45,960 nt of DNA from Bacteroidota bacterium (lineage in GTDB: Bacteria > Bacteroidota > Bacteroidia > Bacteroidales > VadinHA17). The stretch is taken from contig DQWH01000044.1 in the NCBI GenBank assembly GCA_011042635.1, positions 1 to 45,960 on the forward strand, in the 5' to 3' direction. A program made the position numbers and the translations under genes. Positions 39,138 to 45,960 of this stretch are shown here, one piece after another (the first letter of the stretch is position 1; every line of letters starts with the position of its first letter). The notes under the pieces are model-generated. The model did not search any database. It saw only the letters and a list, made by a program, of their open reading frames with translations, and was not told where the DNA came from.

Positions 39138-40921
39138 GTTAAAACACTTTCGGTTAATACTTCATCCAGTTCTTTTTCATACTTTTTGAACTCTTCCGAC
39201 TCAAACTCGGAATAGTTCATCTGTTTCAGCAGATTAATGACTTTCTTGAAATATACTGCCACCTCTTCGAAAGAAGGAAATTCGAATTCGGCCTTGCAGA
39301 TATCCAGCACCTTGTTCAGCATATATCTCTGCCTGGGGATAGGCGTTAACTGGTCTATCCTGTCGAAGGCATCCTGCTGCAGGATCACAAAATCGATCAC
39401 TTCCGATTTCCAGAAGCTCACATGGTAATTCACCGGTACGCCGTCGTCGCCGAGGATATTGATCTGTTCCATGGCCTCGCGTCCGCTGATCAGGTAATCG
39501 CGGGCTTTGATCACCTTGTCGTACCAGTCTTCGGAAATATGTTCGGCCATGTATTCATGTACCTCGTCATATTCCAGGTATTTTGAATAGCTGTCGATGG
39601 GATCGATGGCCGGGTACCGTTTGCTGTCGGCCCTGCTCTGCGAAAGGGCATAGAAGCACCTGGCCGCTTTTTTGGTAGCTTCGGTCACCGGCTCCTTCAG
39701 GTTACCGCCGGCCGGAGAAACCGTTCCGATAAAAGTAATGGATCCCGTTTCCCCGTTATTCAGCTGAACATATCCCGCCCGGGCATAAAATGCCGAAATA
39801 ATGGCAGACAGGTCCATGGGATAGGCATCGGGGCCGGGCAGTTCTTCCATGCGGTTCGACATTTCGCGAAGGGCCTGTGCCCAGCGGGATGTAGAGTCGG
39901 CCAGCAGCAGAACCTTTAGTCCCATGGCCCGGTAATACTCTGCCAGGGTCATGGCGGTATATACAGAAGCTTCACGTGCCGCCACCGGCATGTTCGAGGT
40001 ATTGGCCACGATGATGGTACGTTCGTAAAGCTTGCGTCCGGTACGCGAATCTTCCAGTTCGGGGAATTCCTTGAATATTTCCACCACCTCGTTGGCCCGC
40101 TCCCCGCAGGCAGCCATAATCACCAGGTCGGCTTCGGCCTGTTTGGAAAGGGCGTGCTGCAGCACGGTTTTCCCGCATCCGAAGGGTCCGGGAATAAAAC
40201 CCGTGCCTCCTTCGGTAATGGGGTTCAGGATATCGATGGCCCTGACTCCCGTTTCCAGTATCCTGAACGGGCGGGGTTTGTGGTAATAGGCTTTGATGGG
40301 TACTTTCACGGGCCAGCGCTGGACCATGGTCACATCGTGGTCATTTTTCCCGTCGTTCCCGATGGTAGCGATCACATCCCGGGATTTGTAGGTTCCCTTG
40401 CCTGCGATATTTTTCACCCGGAAGGTTTCTCCTCCCAGCACAAAAGGCACCATGATGCGGTGCTTGAGCCAGTTTTCCTTCACTTCTCCCAACCAGTCAC
40501 CAGCCTGCACGGTATCTCCTTCCTTTACCAGGGGGGTAAATTCCCATTCCCGCTCCTCATCGATAGCAGGGGTATATTCCCCCTTTTTCAGAAATACGCC
40601 GGTCATTTTGTCCAGGTCGTTCTGCAACCCGTCGAAATTTTTGGACAAGAGACCGGGCCCCAGCGTTACTTCCAGCATATGTCCCATGAATTCCACCCCG
40701 GCACCCGGCCGTAACCCCCGGGTGCTTTCAAACACCTGCACATAGGCCTGTTTCCCGCTTACCTTGATCACTTCGGCCATCAGAAGGGTATCGCCCAGCC
40801 TGATCAGGCATATCTCATTCTGAGATACGGGTCCATCGGTATGGACGATCACCAGGTTCGCCACAATGCCGAATACTTTTCCGGTGGTATGGACGTTCGC
40901 TTCTTTACTCTTTTCTTTCAT
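39134..40921 (-). CDS. ntpA: V-type ATP synthase subunit A
   Basis: P-loop GPFGCGKTVLQ; ADSTSRWAQALREMSNRMEELPG. Confidence 0.96.
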   Translation of the reverse strand: MKEKSKEANVHTTGKVFGIVANLVIVHTDGPVSQNEICLIRLGDTLLMAEVIKVSGKQAYVQVFESTRGLRPGAGVEFMGHMLEVTLGPGLLSKNFDGLQNDLDKMTGVFLKKGEYTPAIDEEREWEFTPLVKEGDTVQAGDWLGEVKENWLKHRIMVPFVLGGETFRVKNIAGKGTYKSRDVIATIGNDGKNDHDVTMVQRWPVKVPIKAYYHKPRPFRILETGVRAIDILNPITEGGTGFIPGPFGCGKTVLQHALSKQAEADLVIMAACGERANEVVEIFKEFPELEDSRTGRKLYERTIIVANTSNMPVAAREASVYTAMTLAEYYRAMGLKVLLLADSTSRWAQALREMSNRMEELPGPDAYPMDLSAIISAFYARAGYVQLNNGETGSITFIGTVSPAGGNLKEPVTEATKKAARCFYALSQSRADSKRYPAIDPIDSYSKYLEYDEVHEYMAEHISEDWYDKVIKARDYLISGREAMEQINILGDDGVPVNYHVSFWKSEVIDFVILQQDAFDRIDQLTPIPRQRYMLNKVLDICKAEFEFPSFEEVAVYFKKVINLLKQMNYSEFESEEFKKYEKELDEVLTESVLT

Positions 40922-40969
40922 ATTCTTATTTCAGATTTTCATATTCCTGCCAGCCTGTTTTGTGCGGGA

Positions 40970-41839
40970 TTACCGGTTCATTTTCTCCCCGGCTTCCCTA
41001 CGCAGGCCTTCAATCAGTTTACCAACCCATTCCTTACCCCTGGCAGCATCCAGCTGCTGCCAGCGGGCTACCATCTTCAGCATGATCACATATCCCAGGA
41101 TCCTTTCGATGGTGAAATAATAAAAGAACATCATGTCTTCCAGTGTTTTCCACTTCCGCAAATCCATTTCCCATTCCCGTTCATCGTATGACAGGGATGA
41201 AGCACGTTCCAGAATTTCCGTGGCATACTCGGGATCGGGAGGAAGGGGAATTTCCTTGCCCTGTTCGATCCGTTTTTCAAGCACTTCCTTCACCTCACCT
41301 TCGCCCACCAGCTGCAACCCGTCTTCCGGATATGGGAACCGGGCATTCAGGGTGGTCAGCAGATTGTTCATATCTCTTTCATACACTGCCCATTTGGCAA
41401 GAAATTCATTGCCTGCTTGGATCAGGGTATGGTAATATCCCTCGGTCAGTTGTTTTTCCATCCACAGGCGGCCGGGTTTTTCTTCCTGTTCCAGGAAATA
41501 TACCATGGCTTCCGCCATGTACCCAGGCAACACGTCTTCCTCTTCGAGAATGGACTGCCACCTGGCTTTCTGTTCGGCAAAGTCCTCTTCGGAAAAATTT
41601 CCCAGCGGATGGAAGGGTTCTTCTTCATCACCGTAAAGGAACCGGAGAAGATTCAAATGGTCATACGGATAAAAGAGAAGGGAAACCAGGTAATAATCAT
41701 CGGGATGCAGGATAGCACGAAGCTCTTTCCTGAACTTTTTCAGTCCGGGAACTGCTTTGCCTGCATTCAGCTCAAGATCAGGCAATCCCGCAATCAAACA
41801 GTGATAATATCTACCCATCCTGACCGTTTTCTCCTTCAA
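40970..41839 (-). CDS. DUF2764 family protein (V-ATPase operon-associated)
   Basis: Position between subunits E and A; YYHCLIAGLPDLEL... Confidence 0.8.
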   Translation of the reverse strand: MKEKTVRMGRYYHCLIAGLPDLELNAGKAVPGLKKFRKELRAILHPDDYYLVSLLFYPYDHLNLLRFLYGDEEEPFHPLGNFSEEDFAEQKARWQSILEEEDVLPGYMAEAMVYFLEQEEKPGRLWMEKQLTEGYYHTLIQAGNEFLAKWAVYERDMNNLLTTLNARFPYPEDGLQLVGEGEVKEVLEKRIEQGKEIPLPPDPEYATEILERASSLSYDEREWEMDLRKWKTLEDMMFFYYFTIERILGYVIMLKMVARWQQLDAARGKEWVGKLIEGLRREAGEKMNR

Positions 41840-42440
41840 ACAGCATTTTTCTAAGCCGGGGACGGAAGTAATGCTTCAGATAGGCTTCCAGGTCTTTATC
41901 CGTAATGCTGATTTTGAATCCCGCCTTTTCGGGTTTGATTTCAAATCCATTCATCAGGGAAGAAGAGGGTTGTATTTTCAGCCCTTTTTTGAGTAACTGG
42001 GGCACTTTTTCCTTCAGGTACTTTTCGGTTTCCTTCTGTTTTTCTTCTGGAACCAGCACAACCAGGCCGTTTTCCGATTGCTCCGGATCCCATTTTTCTG
42101 CCATGGTAATGATCAGCCGGTTCACAAATTCCCCGCTCTGAAAAGCCTCCTCCACGGGTTCGTCCACTGTCCGGGTGAGGATCATTTTTTCGATTTCCTG
42201 TTTCAGTGCACTCATGGCCTGGCGGAAGGCGATGCGAAGTTCCGATTCGGTATTTTTCCTGAGCTCTTCTGCTTTCTGTCTGGCTTCCTTCTGTATTTTC
42301 TCGGCTTCCTTATGTGCCGATTTCGCGATCTCTTCCGATTTCTTTTTTGCCTCGGCTATGATCTTCTCCGCTTCCTCGTTTGCTTTGGTCACCCCTTACT
42401 GGTAAATCTTTTCAGTAAGTTCCTTCAGTTTCTCATGCAT
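41811..42440 (-). CDS. ntpE: V-type ATP synthase subunit E, interrupted by an in-frame TAA at codon 15
   Basis: ATG 42440 reads MHEKLKELTEKIYQ*GVTKANEEAEKIIAEAKKKSEEI...; ORF call starts only at GTG 42392. Confidence 0.8.
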
Positions 42441-42656
42441 GATGTTGTAATATTATTCCGCATTTTTAGCATTAATAATTAAGCCGATATCTGTTTTTTT
42501 TGAGCCCGAAAAGTAGGAATTTTTTTTGATTTTTCGGGTATTCCGGGCATGCAAAATCGATGGTTCTCCCATTATTAAATGTACACTTCACATGGAAAAA
42601 CAAAGAAAATACGGCATATCCGGATCATTTATGATTTTTGTCATATAATTAAAACA

Positions 42657-42703
42657 AACACCTCCAGCCGGAACAGTATTTTCCTGTCCCGGCAGGAGGT
42701 GTT
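42657..42703 (-). terminator. Stem-loop terminator between DUF5320 and the V-ATPase operon
   Basis: ACACCTCC...GGAGGTGT with inner GCCGG/CCGGC pairing; T-rich flank on the minus strand. Confidence 0.6.
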
Positions 42704-42778
42704 TTTCAGCCGGTTACTCTGTTATCTGACCGACCGGAATAAAGACGGTTGCGTTTTTCCCGGTTCAGTGGAAAGGAA

Positions 42779-42961
42779 TTATTTCTCGCCGCTTCTCAGA
42801 CGTTTGCCCCTGCCGGCGCCTCCGCCTGATTTTCTGCGCTGCCCCATTCCTTTCCCCAGTTTTTTCAGGGCTTCCTCGTCAGATGTTTCACTGCAGTTGC
42901 CCAGTCCTCTGCCCGTTCGGCGTCCTTTGCCTTCCGGGCCTGTTCCGTTCAGATTTGGCAT
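42779..42961 (-). CDS. DUF5320-like small protein
   Basis: MPNLNGTGPEGKGRRTGRGLGNC. Confidence 0.75.
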   Translation of the reverse strand: MPNLNGTGPEGKGRRTGRGLGNCSETSDEEALKKLGKGMGQRRKSGGGAGRGKRLRSGEK

Positions 42962-43016
42962 GATGCAAAATAGTTATAAAATAGCATAATATCAGGTTCC
43001 ATACACAAAAACCCCA

Positions 43017-44378
43017 TCATCCGTTCTTCCTGATCTTTCTGACGATCATCTCGGCAGCCTTGATCAACGGATAACCGGCCGGTGATGCGGTAAGACAGGG
43101 ATGGGTACCTATCTGTGACATCAGAAGATTATAAGCCGTCATCTTGTTCTCGATGGCCAGCCCGATGAGGTTGGTCAGCTCACCGGCACTCAGTCCGCCG
43201 ATCACACCACCGCCGATAATGATCCCCGATTCCCTGGCTGCCACCAGCTTCACTATCTGTTTGCGGGCGTCGGGGAGTTTTCCGGGATGACGGTCTACCC
43301 CCTCGAAAAGGCCGGTTTCCACCACAAAGCCTTCTTCTCTGGCCCTGGCTTCGGTAATGCCTGCCGTTCCGAATCCGTAAGGCCCGATGGCCGTGGAATA
43401 AATGGCAATGGTTCCCGAAAAGGTTTTCACCACATGCAGGTTATAGAGGTTCAGTCCTGCAATACGGGCCTCGGCACAGGCTGTGGAAGCCAGCATTACG
43501 GGCGCTTTCTTGCGGGTAACGAAATCACGCTTTTCGGCACAGTCGCCCACGGCAAAAATTCCGGGCACGGGAGTACGCATATACTCGTCTACGGTAATAA
43601 AACCGTTCTGGTCGACCGGTATCCCGGCTTCACGGGCCAGCCTGCTGTTAGGTTCATATCCCATGCTCAGCACCACGGCATCGGCCGGCAGGACTTCCCC
43701 GTTCCCGAGCAACACCTCATGCACCGCACCGTCCTTCCCTTTAATCTCTTTCACGCCGACACCGGTCATGATTTTCACACCCCGCTCATCCAGAAAATGC
43801 TCAATCCGGTCGGCCAGATCTTTGTCAAACGCCATCGGCAGAATATCGGGCATTTTTTCCACCAGGGTGACTTCCCGGCCGTTCTTCTTCAGTTCATCCG
43901 ACAGCTCCACACCGATAAAACCCGCACCGACCACCACAATTTTCCGGCAGTCGCGGATCTCTTCATTCATCTCTTCCAGGTACGATTTGTCTTTCGGGAT
44001 TACGAAAACCTTTTTCAGGTTGGTTCCATTCAGCCAGGAAGGTTTGACAGGAAGCGACCCGGTAGCCATCACCAGCCTGTCATACCGGACTTTTTCACCC
44101 GATTCAAGCGTAGCTGTTTTCGTTTCGGTATCCAGTGAAGCCACCCGGCCTGTAATGGATTCCACCCCGGCCTGTTCCATCATGCTGTCTACCGGCATGA
44201 TATTCTCATCCACATTACCGAGTGTGCCGAAAATATAGGGAATACCACAGGGGACCATGGCATCCTTCTGCATTTTCACCAGGGTGAATTTTTTCGCGGG
44301 CCAGCTCGATTTACCCGTCAGGGCGGCCACCATTCCTGCCGCACTTCCTCCAATAATTAATACATCTGTCTCCTTCAT
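43017..44378 (-). CDS. FAD-dependent oxidoreductase (CoA-disulfide reductase-like), paralog of 29292-30653
   Basis: LIIGGSAAGMVAAL; VPCGIPYIF; VVVGAGFIGVELSDEL; IFAVGDCAE. Confidence 0.9.
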   Translation of the reverse strand: MKETDVLIIGGSAAGMVAALTGKSSWPAKKFTLVKMQKDAMVPCGIPYIFGTLGNVDENIMPVDSMMEQAGVESITGRVASLDTETKTATLESGEKVRYDRLVMATGSLPVKPSWLNGTNLKKVFVIPKDKSYLEEMNEEIRDCRKIVVVGAGFIGVELSDELKKNGREVTLVEKMPDILPMAFDKDLADRIEHFLDERGVKIMTGVGVKEIKGKDGAVHEVLLGNGEVLPADAVVLSMGYEPNSRLAREAGIPVDQNGFITVDEYMRTPVPGIFAVGDCAEKRDFVTRKKAPVMLASTACAEARIAGLNLYNLHVVKTFSGTIAIYSTAIGPYGFGTAGITEARAREEGFVVETGLFEGVDRHPGKLPDARKQIVKLVAARESGIIIGGGVIGGLSAGELTNLIGLAIENKMTAYNLLMSQIGTHPCLTASPAGYPLIKAAEMIVRKIRKNG

Positions 44379-44480
44379 AAAATCACTATTTTTTTTCGGT
44401 TAATAAACATGTTATATATTCCAGGCAATGCCTGTTTTGTTTTTCTCACGATACCAATCAATGACCGGGTAGGTAAATAC

Positions 44481-45371
44481 TTACCTATGCCCGGCCATTT
44501 GTTCAATTTTTCCCCATATTTCCCGGAAAACTGCGACCAGAGGATGACCGGGCAATGCTTCCGGCAGCGACTTCCCCTCTACCAGGGCATGCACCACTTT
44601 TTCTTCATAGGATATTTTTGCCAGTACCGGCAGCTTCCTTTGTTCCAGCTCTTTTTCTATTTGCTCCGACATTTCCTTCCGCAGGTCGTATTTGTTGATC
44701 ACCACCCCCACGGGGGTTTTGAATTTACCGGTCATTTCCAGCAGGCGATCCAGATCGTGCCACCCGGAACGGCTGGGTTCTGTGACGGCAATCACCAGAT
44801 CGGCTCCTGTTACAGATGAAATGGCCGGACAACCGATACCGGGCGGACCGTCAACCAGGATCCAGTCGGCGCCTGTTTTCACCGCCTTTTCCCGGGCATT
44901 TTTTCTAACCTCGGAAACCAGCTTTCCCGAATTTTCCTCACCAATTCCCAGCCTGCCATATACCAGAGGGCCGAACCGGCTGTCAGCAAACACCAGGGCA
45001 TTCAGGTAGTTCTCTTCTATACGGATGGCTTCTGCCGGACAGGCCACCTCACACAGGCCACAGCCTTCACAGGCAAAAGGATCGATGGTATATTTCCCGT
45101 TGCTGAACCGGATGGCATGAAAGCGGCACAAATCCATACAAACACCGCAGGAGGTGCATTCCTGCTGATCGATCTCTGCCTTCGACCCACTGTGGAATGA
45201 TTCCTCTTTCAGAATGTCGGGTTGAAAGATCAAATGCAGGTCTGCAGCATCCACATCGCAATCGGCGAACACGCATTTCCCCGTAAATCCGGCCATTGCC
45301 GCAACCAGACTGGTCTTTCCCGTACCTCCTTTTCCGCTCAGGATCACTATTTCAAAGGGTTTCCGGTTCAT
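44481..45371 (-). CDS. MinD/ParA-like P-loop ATPase with 2[4Fe-4S] ferredoxin insert
   Basis: LSGKGGTGKTSLVAAMA; CTSCGVCMDLCRF and CEGCGLCEVACP. Confidence 0.93.
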   Translation of the reverse strand: MNRKPFEIVILSGKGGTGKTSLVAAMAGFTGKCVFADCDVDAADLHLIFQPDILKEESFHSGSKAEIDQQECTSCGVCMDLCRFHAIRFSNGKYTIDPFACEGCGLCEVACPAEAIRIEENYLNALVFADSRFGPLVYGRLGIGEENSGKLVSEVRKNAREKAVKTGADWILVDGPPGIGCPAISSVTGADLVIAVTEPSRSGWHDLDRLLEMTGKFKTPVGVVINKYDLRKEMSEQIEKELEQRKLPVLAKISYEEKVVHALVEGKSLPEALPGHPLVAVFREIWGKIEQMAGHR

Positions 45372-45960
45372 GATCCTATGGCTTTTAAAATGGTACGCAT
45401 CAGTTCCCTGATCTCGGGAAAAGCTTCCGACAGGATAATCCCGTCGGCATAGGCCCCGGCATATTTCCTGTGAAAGGGGATGCCGGCCAGAACGGGAATG
45501 TTTTCCTCCTGGAGCCAGGTATACAGAGGAGCATAATCAAGCCCTGTGCGGTTAACTACCACTCCCGCTTTTTTCCCGATCTGACGTACCGTTTCCACCA
45601 TGATCTTCAGGTCGTTCAATCCGTAAGGAGTAGGTTCGGTAACCATCAGCACATAATCGGCTTGGCTGATCACGGCCACAACGGGACAGGATGCTCCGGG
45701 AGGGGCATCCAGCAATACGGTGCCCTTGCCGTTCACATGTTCCAGCAATTCCCTGATAACCTGTGTTTGCAGGGCACTACCCACCTTCAACCTCCCTTCC
45801 AGAAAATCATTCATTTCATGATACCGGAAAAAGGTAATTTTTCCGATCTCCTGATTATTTTCCGTAATGGCGTGTTCAGGACAAACATACGAACAGGCTC
45901 CGCAGCCGTGGCATTGCTCTTCCACCACCTCAATGAAGGAAGCCGGAGGAAGCATGATAA
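45368..45960 (-). CDS. MinD/ParA-like ferredoxin ATPase, 5' end cut by the window edge
   Basis: CHGCGACSYVCPEHAI; DAPPGASCPV; frame remains open to the end of the window. Confidence 0.88.
   Translation of the reverse strand, partial: IMLPPASFIEVVEEQCHGCGACSYVCPEHAITENNQEIGKITFFRYHEMNDFLEGRLKVGSALQTQVIRELLEHVNGKGTVLLDAPPGASCPVVAVISQADYVLMVTEPTPYGLNDLKIMVETVRQIGKKAGVVVNRTGLDYAPLYTWLQEENIPVLAGIPFHRKYAGAYADGIILSEAFPEIRELMRTILKAIGS

Overview
45.96-kb chromosomal window with Bacteroidetes/Bacteroidales-like coding style (TTTG/TAnnTTTG promoters, DUF4252 and DUF2764 proteins, ECF sigma/anti-sigma pair, V-type ATPase of the Bacteroidetes type). Most of it is ordinary housekeeping or metabolic content: Asp racemase, OLD-like ATPase, SpoIIE phosphatase, GH3-like protein, 2-hydroxyacid dehydrogenase, AEC transporter, SRAP protein, beta-lactamase-like hydrolase, biotin-dependent acyl-CoA carboxylase operon, MsrB, UspA, Lon-N domain protein, cardiolipin synthase, metallophosphoesterase, thioredoxin-like/ArsF-like pair, sigma/anti-sigma/DUF4252 operon, two paralogous CoA-disulfide-reductase-like flavoproteins, class I fumarase, AbgT transporter, V-ATPase operon, DUF5320, and MinD/ferredoxin ATPases. 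No tRNA, rRNA or CRISPR was recognised. The strongest unexplained signal is a ~430-nt region at ~12160-12588 on the minus strand. It has its own Bacteroidetes-type promoter, a long-range closing helix that begins at the predicted transcription start, many hairpins including GNRA and UUCG tetraloops, and a Rho-independent-type terminator. I read it as a large ornate non-coding RNA of unknown family. The second notable signal is three premature in-frame stops in the V-ATPase operon: one TAA in subunit E and two TAGs in subunit B. Decayed or mobile remnants lie at 18306-18690, 28715-29185 and 34112-34560. An ArsR-type operator-like palindrome precedes the redox-disulfide/ArsF-like gene pair.
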